From: Actinomycetes bacterium | GTDB taxonomy: Bacteria > Actinomycetota > Acidimicrobiia > Acidimicrobiales > Poriferisodalaceae | Assembly (NCBI GenBank): GCA_024228575.1 | Contig: JAAETH010000229.1 | Location: forward strand, 1 to 51,546 | Direction of reading: 5' to 3' | DNA: 51,546 nt | Part shown: positions 1 through 8,083 of the stretch, in pieces | Layout: each line of letters starts with the position of its first letter | Position numbering within the stretch: position 1 is the first letter of the stretch | Program-made: the position numbers and the translations under genes | Notes under the pieces: model-generated | The model's database searches: none | What the model saw: the letters and a program-made list of their open reading frames with translations, nothing else | What the model was told of the DNA's origin: nothing

Positions 1-1
1 C

Positions 2-136
2 CTCGAAGCCCAAGTACTGGTCGAGGACTGGAGGATCGACTACAACATGAACAGGCCCCACCACGCTCACGGGCTGCTCACACCAGCCGAGTACGCCCAA
101 GCCTGGACGGACCGAAACCAACCACAACTCGCATAG
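2..136 (+). CDS. IS3-type transposase, C-terminal fragment (cut by window edge)
   Basis: The first 135 bases read in frame to a TAG stop and give 44 residues with the pattern W-x-x-DYN-x-x-RPHxxxGxLTPxEYA. This is the usual C-terminus of the DDE (rve) integrase core of IS3-family transposases, just after the catalytic Glu helix. The rest of the gene lies upstream of the window, so intactness cannot be judged. A candidate IS end follows at 141-165. The family (IS3 versus the related IS481) is inferred from the motif only. Confidence 0.75.
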   Translation, partial: LEAQVLVEDWRIDYNMNRPHHAHGLLTPAEYAQAWTDRNQPQLA

Positions 137-140
137 CAAC

Positions 141-165
141 TGGACCCACAACCGGGGCCCGCTCA
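141..165 (+). repeat. Putative right terminal inverted repeat of the IS element
   Basis: Five bases after the transposase stop the sequence runs TGGACC-CACAACCGGGGC and ends in CTCA. G/C-rich ends finishing in CA are typical of IS3-family termini. The matching left end is outside the window, so the call rests on position and similarity of form only. No target duplication can be tested. Confidence 0.4.
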
Positions 166-261
166 CTATACGGATCTCGAAAATCAGTACGGCGCCAATG
201 CGTCCGTTCGATTGGACAACTTGCGAATCGAATGCGTCAACTCCTCAGGATCGGTGTGTAT

Positions 262-1494
262 ATGAGTGTCAAACGATGGTCAAAGATGACGAAGACAGCG
301 TGGGCTCTGTTCGGAGCTCTTGCGCTATTGGTTGCTGCATGCGGGGGAGAAAGTGAAGTTGTCGACTCTAGAGCGCCGAACGCGAAGGAAGCGGGCATGC
401 AACTTAGCGCAGCCGGCGATCTGGCGGCAGCAGCAACCGAGCATGGCTCGTGTGAAGAGACACCTGGTGCGATCATCGATCGAACACGTTCCGGGGACGG
501 CCTTCGTGCGAGGGCGGCGGAACTGACGTGGCATGTCGTCCTTCCGTCGCCCGAGATTGCGGCTCATTTCGACCGCGACGACTGGTTCACCCTGCGCGGC
601 GTGCAGTTCACGGTGGCAGCGATTCCGGTGAGCGATGCTGGTGTCGAATCGACGCTCGCCGGGGCCCAAAGCAGAACGCTGACAGTTGAAATGTCAGGGT
701 TCGGCGGGCGTCAGTGGCCGACCGACCTGCCTGTCTTGGTCGGCTCGGAGACGGTGGAAGATGGCGTGTACGCGCCGGCGTACGCGGCCGCGTTGTACTC
801 GGATGGAATCGCGTTCGTGGGTTGGTGCTCAGCTCCAGCGACGCACGATTGGAACCGGGAGGTGCGCCGACTGCAGCTCGATTCCCACTTTGACATGCTG
901 GACATGCTGATCGCTGATCCAGACAACCCCATGCTCGACGCCCCGCTCGGTCTCGTTGAACAGACCCCAGAGACCAGCCCAACTTGGGAAGCAGTCGACC
1001 CGACCGAGCGCGCATATGAATCCGGACCTGCAGAGGCGAGAGCCAATCTTCAGTACGGAACTGTCGCGGTTCTGGTTCCGACGGATTGGCACGGGAGAAA
1101 CGACACGGGATTGGCCGTCTGCTCGCGTACGCCGGTAGCGGTGGCTGAGTGTGCCGACCTCGATGTTGCTGCCCGACTCGATTCCGGCGGGTGGGGTTGG
1201 GTGCAGCAGTTCTTCGCAGAGCCCGGCCAGCCCGTGATCATCTCTCTCCTCGACCCGGCCCGGGGAATGGTTGACGTGGTTTCGTTCGATCCGTCCGAGT
1301 TCGCAGACCTGACCCTCGACGAAGGGCGAGCGAAACATGACCGCTCTCTTTACGTCGACTTCAGTTCGACGATCGACGTGGCTGCCACCCCTGACGCCCT
1401 GCTCGATATTGCGAATCTTGCCGAATTGGTCGCGACGGGTGCCACGGTGACACCGTCGACCGAGCCCGCAGAGCCTGCACCACCGGGTCCTTAG
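262..1494 (+). CDS. Predicted secreted lipoprotein of unknown function
   Basis: A 410-residue protein. It begins with a short basic stretch and a hydrophobic segment that ends in a lipobox (LLVAAC-GG, about residue 27 from this start), so it is predicted to be lipid-anchored on the outer face of the membrane. An Asp/Glu-rich mature chain follows, ending in a Pro/Glu-rich tail. No catalytic motif or known domain was recognised. An in-frame ATG at 232 would put extra residues ahead of the signal peptide. ATG 262 or 286 places the basic residues directly before the hydrophobic core, and neither has a strong ribosome-binding site. It lies just inside the IS end and is transcribed away from it. 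Confidence 0.7.
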   Translation: MSVKRWSKMTKTAWALFGALALLVAACGGESEVVDSRAPNAKEAGMQLSAAGDLAAAATEHGSCEETPGAIIDRTRSGDGLRARAAELTWHVVLPSPEIAAHFDRDDWFTLRGVQFTVAAIPVSDAGVESTLAGAQSRTLTVEMSGFGGRQWPTDLPVLVGSETVEDGVYAPAYAAALYSDGIAFVGWCSAPATHDWNREVRRLQLDSHFDMLDMLIADPDNPMLDAPLGLVEQTPETSPTWEAVDPTERAYESGPAEARANLQYGTVAVLVPTDWHGRNDTGLAVCSRTPVAVAECADLDVAARLDSGGWGWVQQFFAEPGQPVIISLLDPARGMVDVVSFDPSEFADLTLDEGRAKHDRSLYVDFSSTIDVAATPDALLDIANLAELVATGATVTPSTEPAEPAPPGP

Positions 1495-1724
1495 CCAACC
1501 AACCCCGAGAGATCCACCTCACCTTGTGGTGTGCGACGGGATGATCGAGCTCATATCGCACGAGTTCGGTGGCGGACCGGTCAATCATCAGAACGGATCG
1601 GCTGCACAGTTCGCATAGTGTCCGGCGAGGGGTACAAACACAGACAGGTGTGACCCTGGGCCTGCACTAGCGAGTTCGGGTTCTCGGGGGGCTCAGAGTG
1701 TCTCGACCGTTGAGATCGGGAACA

Positions 1725-1730
1725 TATGCT
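1725..1730 (+). promoter_or_regulatory. Putative -10 box (TATGCT) for the 1737 hydrolase
   Basis: TATGCT fits the actinobacterial TANNNT consensus and ends six bases before ATG 1737. A transcript would therefore begin at or next to the start codon. No clear -35 or Shine-Dalgarno sequence is present. Confidence 0.35.
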
Positions 1731-1736
1731 GACGGC

Positions 1737-2411
1737 ATGGGCAAACGCTCAACCGTAGAGTTGCCAGCGGGAACGTTCTCGTACTTCGAGGAGGGCACGG
1801 GGCCGTCGCTCGTGTTCCTTCACGCCCTCGGTCGTAGCGCCACCGATTGGGCTCCCGTCACCGATCGTCTCTCCAGGAACTGGCGGTGCATCGCTCTCGA
1901 TCAGCGGGGTCACGGCGAGAGCGTTCGCTGTGACCATTACTCGTTCGAGGCCATGGAGAAGGACCTTCGCGCGTTCGTCGATTCCCTCGGCTTGGATCGC
2001 TTCTCATTGGTAGCCCATTCGATGGGGGCCAATGTTGCCTGGCTCTTCGCTACACGGACGCCGGGGCGATTGGAGCGGCTCGTCATCGAAGACACCGCAC
2101 CTCCGTCGCCGGACCGAACACACCGAGAGCCGCCCGAACATCCCGGTGAGCCTGTGAGCTTCGATTGGAACGCGGCCAGGCAGATCATCAGCCAGCTCAA
2201 CCGTCCGGATCCAGACCGGTGGAACGATCTCACCAAAGTCACAGCACCAACGCTCCTGATCTCTGGATCGGCGAACGATGATCTGCTCAACGCAGTGCAT
2301 GCGACATTGCCCGATGGGCAGCTGATCGAGATCGAGGTTGGTCACCACATCCACCAGACCGCTCCCGGCGAGTATTCGAGTTCGGTCGAGCGGTTCTTGC
2401 GGGGCGAGTAG
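1737..2411 (+). CDS. Alpha/beta hydrolase
   Basis: A 224-residue alpha/beta-hydrolase-fold protein. It has the oxyanion-side motif FLHALG, the DQRGHGES strand-turn typical of the family, the nucleophile elbow AHSMGA (Ser near residue 95), and a C-terminal GHH supplying the likely catalytic His. The cap region between the elbow and the C-terminus is short, so the protein is smaller than the common 260-300 residues. No signal peptide is present, so it should be cytoplasmic. ATG 1737 is chosen over the in-frame GTG at 1698 because homologous sequence begins here and a TATGCT box sits six bases upstream. It converges with the carboxylesterase gene, with one base between the stops. The substrate is unknown. 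Confidence 0.85.
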   Translation: MGKRSTVELPAGTFSYFEEGTGPSLVFLHALGRSATDWAPVTDRLSRNWRCIALDQRGHGESVRCDHYSFEAMEKDLRAFVDSLGLDRFSLVAHSMGANVAWLFATRTPGRLERLVIEDTAPPSPDRTHREPPEHPGEPVSFDWNAARQIISQLNRPDPDRWNDLTKVTAPTLLISGSANDDLLNAVHATLPDGQLIEIEVGHHIHQTAPGEYSSSVERFLRGE

Positions 2412-2412
2412 G

Positions 2413-3918
2413 TCAGCGCCGGTCGACCCACAGCTTGCGTGTAGCGGCGTTGGGATCGGTGCGGGGGCTGTTGGATGTGTCGAAACCGTAGGTGACTCTG
2501 GAGTTCGAGTCGTAGTCGATCCATCCCTCGATGTCCGGGTCGCCGTCGGTGGCGAAGCTCGACCAACCTCGGCGCATGATCTGCGACAGTTCCTCTGCGT
2601 CGTCACTCGTTCCACCGAGGAAGACCGATACGCCCGGCCTGTCGAGGGTTCCGAAGACGAACGGGATCTCGAGGGCGTGACACGACCCCAACCTGCCAGC
2701 GAACGCCGTCGATTCGAAACCGAACTCGTATCCGAACGTACGGCCCGGTCGCGAGGTGTGGGCCTCGAGCAAGCGGATGGCCGGGATGCGAAATACGAAG
2801 TCGGTCATCGCGGCATTCCAGATCGCGCGATTCGAGACGTTGATGCTCCGCCCAGCCAACTGGTCTCGGTACTCGACCGTCGCTGCGCTGGAATCGTCTC
2901 CGAACGTCGCTGTCATCCGTCGGTCGAAGCTGTCTTGGGTGATGTCGCCGCGTTCGGCGATGCTGAACAGATCCCACTCGTCGAGATTCCATCCGGCGAC
3001 CACATCGATCCCGTCGGCCGAGCCGTCTGCGATGGCATCGAGCGGGCGTTCGAGCAGGTTTGTTCCGTCGATGACGGGTTGGAAGGCCATGCCGATCGAA
3101 TCGTCGCCGAGGATGTCCTTGAGCTTGTCGCCGATGTGGTTCTGGGCATCGAGGATCTGTTCGACCGTTGCGTGTGAGGCGTCGTGGGCACCGCGTTCGA
3201 CGAGCAAATCGAGGAAGGCGTCTGTCACCTGGCGGGCGTCGTCGTCGGAATGCACGTGGTGGCCCGCCCCGCTCTGCAGAATGGCGCGCCGAAAGAGCCC
3301 CTTTGCCGCCGGTGCTGCGAGCAAGGTGCCCACGCTCATTGCGCCGGCCGACTCACCGAAGACCGTTACGTTCGAGGGATCGCCACCGAACGCCGAGATG
3401 TTGTTGCGGACCCACTCGAGGGCGGCTATCTGATCGAGGATTCCGTTGTTGCCTGAAACCCCGTGGTCGGTGTCGTGGTGCAAGAACCCGAGTGCACCGA
3501 GTCGGTAGTTGATGCTGACGACCACGACACCGTCGCTGGCGAGCGAGGCGCCGTCGTACCAGGGAATGGAAGAGGTTCCGCCGGTGAACCCACCACCGTG
3601 AATCCAGACCATGACCGGCTTTGGTGACTCGCTGGGAGCGCCGGTGGTGACGTTCAGCGAGAGACAGTCCTCGGTCCACTCGATCTTGGTCTGACCCGCC
3701 AACATCTCGGTGATACCGGGGTTCTGCGGTGCCCGAGGTGCCGGCTTCTGACAGTCGAGCGGCTCGACCCAGGGCTCGACCGGGTGGGGAGGCGCGAATC
3801 GCAGGTCGTTCACCGGCGCCGCCGCGTACGGGATTCCGCCGAACAGGGTCGTGTCGCCGCGGTGAGCTCGGCCTCTGACCAGACCAGAGTTTGTGTCGAC
3901 GATTGGTGTGTCACTCAT
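2413..3918 (-). CDS. Type-B carboxylesterase (cholinesterase-like family)
   Basis: A 501-residue protein with the hallmarks of the carboxylesterase type-B family. It has the EDCLSLNV signature in the N-terminal third, the oxyanion GGGF loop, the nucleophile motif VFGESAGAMS, and a C-terminal GSCHALEIPFVFG segment carrying the catalytic His. These hydrolyse carboxylic esters, and the native substrate cannot be read from sequence. There is no signal peptide. ATG 3918 is preferred over an in-frame start at 3999 because it has a GGAG ribosome-binding site and the conserved N-terminus starts there. The start overlaps the stop of the upstream hydrolase by 8 bases, so the two are probably co-translated. 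Confidence 0.9.
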   Translation of the reverse strand: MSDTPIVDTNSGLVRGRAHRGDTTLFGGIPYAAAPVNDLRFAPPHPVEPWVEPLDCQKPAPRAPQNPGITEMLAGQTKIEWTEDCLSLNVTTGAPSESPKPVMVWIHGGGFTGGTSSIPWYDGASLASDGVVVVSINYRLGALGFLHHDTDHGVSGNNGILDQIAALEWVRNNISAFGGDPSNVTVFGESAGAMSVGTLLAAPAAKGLFRRAILQSGAGHHVHSDDDARQVTDAFLDLLVERGAHDASHATVEQILDAQNHIGDKLKDILGDDSIGMAFQPVIDGTNLLERPLDAIADGSADGIDVVAGWNLDEWDLFSIAERGDITQDSFDRRMTATFGDDSSAATVEYRDQLAGRSINVSNRAIWNAAMTDFVFRIPAIRLLEAHTSRPGRTFGYEFGFESTAFAGRLGSCHALEIPFVFGTLDRPGVSVFLGGTSDDAEELSQIMRRGWSSFATDGDPDIEGWIDYDSNSRVTYGFDTSNSPRTDPNAATRKLWVDRR

Positions 3919-4741
3919 CGGTGGCTCCGTGTTGTGTCGAAAGGAAGTTGATGGCGTCTTCCGAGGCCTCGGGGGCCTGGAGGTGAAACAGGTGGCCACC
4001 GTCGTACATCTTCAGGGTCGCTCCTGGGATTTGTGTGGCCAGGACCTTGAGATTCTCCGGCGGAGCGATGCCGTCGAAGCGACCCCCTTGCACGAGACAG
4101 GCACTGTCGATGTGTCCGAGTCGATCGTGGGTGTCGTGACCCGCCCGTGCCTCGAGCTGGTGACGAGCGCCGACCTCGCGACCCGGCTCGCCTGCACCGA
4201 TCTGTTTGCTGGTGAGCACGAAGTCGATCAACTTGGCAAGTAGGCGCGGGTTCTCGGATCGCCATGTTTCGTCGCGGCGGGTGTCCGACCGCTCGATTGA
4301 CTCCACTGCGTCGCGCTGTTCGTCGCCCGACTCGACGAGTGTGTGCAGGGGAAAGCTCGAAGATCCCGGACCTCCTGATGATGTACAGGCGAGGACCAGG
4401 GTTTCGATTCGACCTGGCCAGGTGACCGCCAACTCCTGGGCGACCATGCCGCCGAACGAGATCCCAAATACCGATGCCGAACTCCAGCCAAGGTGATCCA
4501 TGAAGGCGACAGCGTCGGCAGCGTATTCGGCCATCGAGTAGGCCCGATCGGGTTTGGAGGAGCGCCCGAGCCCGCGCTGGTCGTAGGAGGCGACGCAGAA
4601 GTGATCCTCGAAGCGGTCGCGAATCAGGTTTGGCGCTCGGAGATCGCTTCCGGTTCCGCTGATGTAGAGAACGCGACGAGCTGAGGGATCGCCCGCGATG
4701 CGATACTTGATGGTGACATCACCACTGGTGAAATGGGGCAT
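3911..4741 (-). CDS. Alpha/beta hydrolase, first gene of a two-hydrolase operon
   Basis: A 276-residue alpha/beta hydrolase. It has the SYDQRGLGRS turn, the nucleophile motif FGISFGGMVA, an acid residue in the QGGRFDGIAPPEN segment, and a C-terminal GGHLFH His motif. This order matches the family of 3-oxoadipate enol-lactonase-like and related esterases. ATG 4741 is chosen because the longer reading frame (to 4921) adds a Pro/Arg-rich stretch unlike the family. The 3' end overlaps the carboxylesterase start by 8 bases. The pair suggests a small ester-degrading unit, but no transporter or regulator accompanies it. Confidence 0.85.
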   Translation of the reverse strand: MPHFTSGDVTIKYRIAGDPSARRVLYISGTGSDLRAPNLIRDRFEDHFCVASYDQRGLGRSSKPDRAYSMAEYAADAVAFMDHLGWSSASVFGISFGGMVAQELAVTWPGRIETLVLACTSSGGPGSSSFPLHTLVESGDEQRDAVESIERSDTRRDETWRSENPRLLAKLIDFVLTSKQIGAGEPGREVGARHQLEARAGHDTHDRLGHIDSACLVQGGRFDGIAPPENLKVLATQIPGATLKMYDGGHLFHLQAPEASEDAINFLSTQHGATDE

Positions 4742-4790
4742 GTCGGCAAGTGTGACCGACACGAACGGTGACCGCCTAGCCGGCGGGTCC

Positions 4791-6095
4791 TCAACAGGCG
4801 ACGTCGTCGAAGCCGGACAGATCGGCCCGCGGTTGTGACGGTGCCGCACCGGACCAAGAGGGGTTGCCCGTGGAGGCCGAGCGTCCGAAGACCTCTGTGA
4901 CCCACATCTCGCCATCGACACAAGCGACCCCGAGGCCTACCGAAGTGAACGCCGTCTCGGCGATTGCGGCACGATGGGTGGCGCTGTCCATCAGCCACTG
5001 ATGTGCGCTGGACACTCTCGCGTGGTGCCATGAACCCCAGAAGATGTTCTCACCCATGCCCGAGTAGATGGTCGGCATCGAGGCGTTCACGGCATCCAGG
5101 TCGCTGTGTCGCAAGCCGTTGCGGCTCATGTCCGCCGACCAGGTCTCGGCCGCCGCTGCCAGATTCGGATCCCATGCGAGGGCACTGCGGCCACGAAGAG
5201 CGCGCTCGGCGTTTATGCGAGCGAGGAGGTTGGCCTCGGCAACTTCTGGTCCGCTCAAGGTGATTGCATCGCCGAAGCCGATGACCTGGCCGATACTCGA
5301 AGCGACGTAGTAGCCGGCGCCAGAGACGGTGGGCGACAGCGCTGCGATGTCGGAGCGTCCGGTGCCGCCAACCGATCCTAGAAAGGGGGCGTCGCCGAAT
5401 GCGAACACGCCGCCGTCGGATGCGACCATGAAATACCCGGATCCGCTCGTGCTGGTCGTGATGCCGATCACGGGCCGGTCGAGACGGAGGCCCCCGAGCG
5501 AGCCGTGGTATGAGGCGTCGCCGAATGCGAACACGCCGCCGTCAGCGCCTACGAGCCAATATCCCCGGCCGCTGGCCGTGGCGGTGATGTCGACGACGGG
5601 GCTCGCGAGTCCGACGTTGCCCATCGAACCGAGGAACGCGGCGTCGCCAAAACTGAATACGCCGCCGTCTGCGCCTACGAGCCAATAACCCTGGCCGCTG
5701 GCCGTCGTCGCCATCGCGATGATCGGCTGGGCGAGGGTGAGGTGGCTCAGATCGCCTGCGAATGTGGCATCACCGTATGCGTGGACCGAGCCGTTCGCGC
5801 CCACGATCCAGTAGCCATTGCCAGACGGAGTGGCGCTGAGTGCTGCGGCGCGCGGCAGGTCGACATCGCCGCGGTGTGTGGTACCGGAGGCGCGTATCGT
5901 CCCATCGGTGTGCAGGACCAGGTACCCGCTGGGTGTCGCAGAGATGTCGACGACGGGCGCTGACGATGATTCGGAGGCCGAAACCACCTTGGCTCCGAAG
6001 GAGATTGTCGACACCGAGGTAAACACCAAGAACGCCACAACAGCACCAGCAATGGTGCGTGTGGAGCGACGCGTTCTCATATTGGGTGGGTGCAT
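4791..6095 (-). CDS. Secreted protein: six 42-residue repeats plus CAP/SCP domain
   Basis: A 434-residue protein with a cleavable-type signal peptide (MRTRR followed by a hydrophobic run to about residue 40). Six repeats follow, with GY at residues 57, 94, 136, 178, 220 and 261, each built on G-x-GYW-L-V-G-A-DGGVFAFGDA and four of them spaced exactly 42 residues. Residues about 284-403 form a CAP/SCP-PR1 domain: NAERALRG, LAAAAETWSADM, GLRHSD, GENIFWG, WLMDSATHRAAI. CAP domains are secreted and often bind lipids or the cell envelope. ATG 6095 is chosen because GAGG lies about 10 bases upstream. The repeats recur in the GH26 gene at 25.7 kb. The number and length of the repeats suggest a six-bladed beta-propeller; that is inference. 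Confidence 0.88.
   Translation of the reverse strand: MHPPNMRTRRSTRTIAGAVVAFLVFTSVSTISFGAKVVSASESSSAPVVDISATPSGYLVLHTDGTIRASGTTHRGDVDLPRAAALSATPSGNGYWIVGANGSVHAYGDATFAGDLSHLTLAQPIIAMATTASGQGYWLVGADGGVFSFGDAAFLGSMGNVGLASPVVDITATASGRGYWLVGADGGVFAFGDASYHGSLGGLRLDRPVIGITTSTSGSGYFMVASDGGVFAFGDAPFLGSVGGTGRSDIAALSPTVSGAGYYVASSIGQVIGFGDAITLSGPEVAEANLLARINAERALRGRSALAWDPNLAAAAETWSADMSRNGLRHSDLDAVNASMPTIYSGMGENIFWGSWHHARVSSAHQWLMDSATHRAAIAETAFTSVGLGVACVDGEMWVTEVFGRSASTGNPSWSGAAPSQPRADLSGFDDVAC
5259..5957 (-). repeat. Six tandem ~126-bp coding repeats (GYW...DGGVFAFGDA)
   Basis: The N-terminal two thirds of the CAP protein gene consists of six tandem units of about 126 bp coding for 37-42 residues each. 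The central four are the best conserved. The DNA copies differ at many third positions, so this is an old protein-level repeat and not a recent tandem duplication or CRISPR-like array. Confidence 0.85.
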
Positions 6096-6135
6096 GTAGG
6101 ACCTCGTGTCGGGGCGCCCGCTCCGCGCCCGCACA

Positions 6136-6151
6136 GTTACAGGATCGTAAC
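6136..6151. promoter_or_regulatory. Palindrome GTTAC-N6-GTAAC between the divergent CAP and pafB genes
   Basis: A perfect 5-bp inverted repeat with a 6-bp spacer lies 41 bases upstream of the CAP gene start and about 85 bases upstream of pafB. The position suits an operator for either gene. GTAAC half-sites are reminiscent of MtrA-type cell-wall regulator boxes, but those are usually direct repeats, so the regulator is not assigned. Confidence 0.35.
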
Positions 6152-6222
6152 AATAGCGTGTCATGGACGCCGATGCCACCGATGGGCAGGACTCCTACGC
6201 ACCGTCCGGCGGTATTGGCCTC

Positions 6223-6228
6223 TACCAT
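6223..6228 (+). promoter_or_regulatory. Putative -10 box (TACCAT) of the pafBC operon
   Basis: TACCAT fits TANNNT and ends eight bases before GTG 6237, which would give a leaderless or nearly leaderless transcript. No convincing -35 element is present. Confidence 0.35.
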
Positions 6229-6236
6229 GTCGACCT

Positions 6237-7151
6237 GTGGCGGACCGAGTCGAGCGCATCACCGAACTTCTGATGCTCCTGCTCGACACCGAGCAGCCGA
6301 TCACGTTCGATCAGATCGTCGAACGTGGCGAGTTGTATGCGGGTCGCGGGGAGGCGTCGCGCAAGTCCTTCGAACGCGACAAGGCAGTGTTGCGTTCCCT
6401 CGGCATCACGATCGACACACCGATGGACCAGGCGACCGGAACCACCCGGTACACAATTCGGCCCGAGAACTACTTCCTTCCCGACCTCGGCCTGAACGAG
6501 GCCGAACAACTCGGGCTCCAGTTGGCTGCGTCGGTCGTCAGACTCGACGAGTCGTGGGATGACCAGGCGGCTACCAAGATCGGTGGCTCGAAGGTGGCGC
6601 CTCCGATGGTGGTGGCAGAACTCCCCTCACTCGGAGATCTTCCGACCGTCCACACCGCGATCCGCAATCGGGCCCCGGTGACCTTCGAGTACTCGGGCAA
6701 GCGACGGGTCGTCGAGGGTCTCGGCATCTTCTATCGCGAAGGCAACTGGTACCTCAGTGGGCGCGATGAAGGAGTTGTGAAGACCTTTCGCGTCGATCGC
6801 ATCGGTAGCGCTGTCAGGACGGGCAAGCCGGGCAGCTACGAGATGGCAGGCGAGTTCGACTCCCGCGCCGCAATGCCTCGCGACCCGTTGATGATCGGCG
6901 ACGGCGAGGTTGTTGTGGCGCGAGTCTGGATCGATTCCGCGTCAGCCTCCCGTATCGAACGTCTGCGCGGGGTCGAGAGTGTCGCCGAGCGTCGCCCTGA
7001 CGGTTCGGTGGTCGTCGAGGTGCCGGTGCGAAACAGGGATGCTTTCAGATCGTGGGTTCTCGGCCTACGCCACCACGCCGAGGTGTTGGGCCCAATAGAG
7101 CTGCGCCGCGAGATCGTCGCATGGCTCGAAGCGATCGTCGAGGCCAACTGA
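6237..7151 (+). CDS. pafB: PafB, WYL-domain transcriptional regulator
   Basis: A 304-residue protein with a winged-helix N-terminus (VERITELLMLLL through RKSFERDKAVLRSLG), a WYL domain that keeps the W-Y-L triad in GNWYLSGRD, followed by KTFRVDRIGS, and a C-terminal WCX extension. In mycobacteria PafB and PafC act together as the activator of the LexA-independent DNA-damage response. GTG 6237 is chosen because the family begins at 'ADRVERI' and the upstream sequence is non-homologous. The stop overlaps the pafC start (TGATG), so the two subunits are coupled. The usual Pup/proteasome accessory genes are not adjacent here. Confidence 0.92.
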   Translation: MADRVERITELLMLLLDTEQPITFDQIVERGELYAGRGEASRKSFERDKAVLRSLGITIDTPMDQATGTTRYTIRPENYFLPDLGLNEAEQLGLQLAASVVRLDESWDDQAATKIGGSKVAPPMVVAELPSLGDLPTVHTAIRNRAPVTFEYSGKRRVVEGLGIFYREGNWYLSGRDEGVVKTFRVDRIGSAVRTGKPGSYEMAGEFDSRAAMPRDPLMIGDGEVVVARVWIDSASASRIERLRGVESVAERRPDGSVVVEVPVRNRDAFRSWVLGLRHHAEVLGPIELRREIVAWLEAIVEAN

Positions 7152-8083
7152 TGGCCAAACCTTCCGCCGAAGCGAGGCTTGCCCGCCTCCTGGTCATCGT
7201 TCCGTGGGTTGTCGAGCGCGACGGCGCCAGGATCTCCGACATCGCCAACCATTTCGGGGTACCCGAGGGAGACGTTCTCTCGGACCTATCGCTGGTGCAG
7301 TGTTGTGAGATTCCTCCGTATGGACCCGACAACACGCTTGGCATCATCGTCGACGACGACATGGTCATCGTCGAACCCGGTGCCATGCTCGACCGTCCTC
7401 TTCGGCTCGGGCCACAAGAAGGTTTCGGATTGCTCGCTGCGGGCCGCGCAGCTCTCGCGGTGTTGGGCGACACGTCCGGCGCCCTTGCCACAGCGCTCGA
7501 CAAACTCGAGGCTGCTCTCGGCGACCACAGCCCACTCGAGGTCGATGTCGAGCGCCCCGATCTGATCGACGAGCTCGAGGTCGCAACCGCGAATCGGGTC
7601 TCGGTCGACATCGACTACTACACCGCCTACAGGGACGAATCGATGCACCGGCGCATCGATCCGCTGGGGGTGTTGAACCACGATGGCGATTGGTACGTGC
7701 ACGGCTGGTGTCACGTGGCAGGCAGCCTGCGTACGTTCCGCGTCGACCGCATCGAGTCGCTCGTGGTGACGGAGTCAGAGTTCGAGCCGCCCGAGGGTGA
7801 ACTCGCCGCACCCCGCCTGGGACCTGGCGGCGACGGCATCGTGGTCGAGCTGGCCGTGCCGCCGTCTGCGGGCTGGATCGTCGAGGCCTACGAAACCCAA
7901 TCGGTTGTTGCACGAGACGACGGCTCGATCGGCGTCGCAATGCCCATAGCAGGCGATGTGTTCCTCGAACGCCTGCTGTTGCGTGGCGGATCCGATGTTG
8001 TGGTCGAGACCCCCGATTCGCTTCGCTCGACGGGCGCCGAAGCCGCCAGGCGAATCCTCGAGCGGTACGGCTCGACATCGTGA
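7151..8083 (+). CDS. pafC: PafC, WYL-domain transcriptional regulator
   Basis: A 310-residue partner of PafB. It has an N-terminal winged helix (EARLARLLVIVPWVV...ISDIANHFGVPEGDV), a WYL domain (RRIDPLGVLNHDGDWYVHGWC, then LRTFRVDRIESL) and a WCX domain. The central Leu of the WYL triad is replaced by Val. PafB and PafC are known to work as a heterodimer, sometimes fused, in the actinobacterial damage response. The start overlaps the pafB stop by one base and the stop overlaps the next gene by four bases (GTGA). The three genes are therefore almost certainly one translationally coupled operon. Confidence 0.92.
   Translation: MAKPSAEARLARLLVIVPWVVERDGARISDIANHFGVPEGDVLSDLSLVQCCEIPPYGPDNTLGIIVDDDMVIVEPGAMLDRPLRLGPQEGFGLLAAGRAALAVLGDTSGALATALDKLEAALGDHSPLEVDVERPDLIDELEVATANRVSVDIDYYTAYRDESMHRRIDPLGVLNHDGDWYVHGWCHVAGSLRTFRVDRIESLVVTESEFEPPEGELAAPRLGPGGDGIVVELAVPPSAGWIVEAYETQSVVARDDGSIGVAMPIAGDVFLERLLLRGGSDVVVETPDSLRSTGAEAARRILERYGSTS

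Noticed and set aside
1495-1736. A minus-strand coding-like stretch or structured RNA between the lipoprotein and the hydrolase
   Set aside because: Only a short CACC/GGTG hairpin and a 20-30 residue open stretch are seen. Neither is strong enough to call.
5259-5957. CRISPR or recent tandem duplication in the repeated region
   Set aside because: Repeats are about 126 bp, in frame, with conserved protein and diverged DNA, and there are no spacers.
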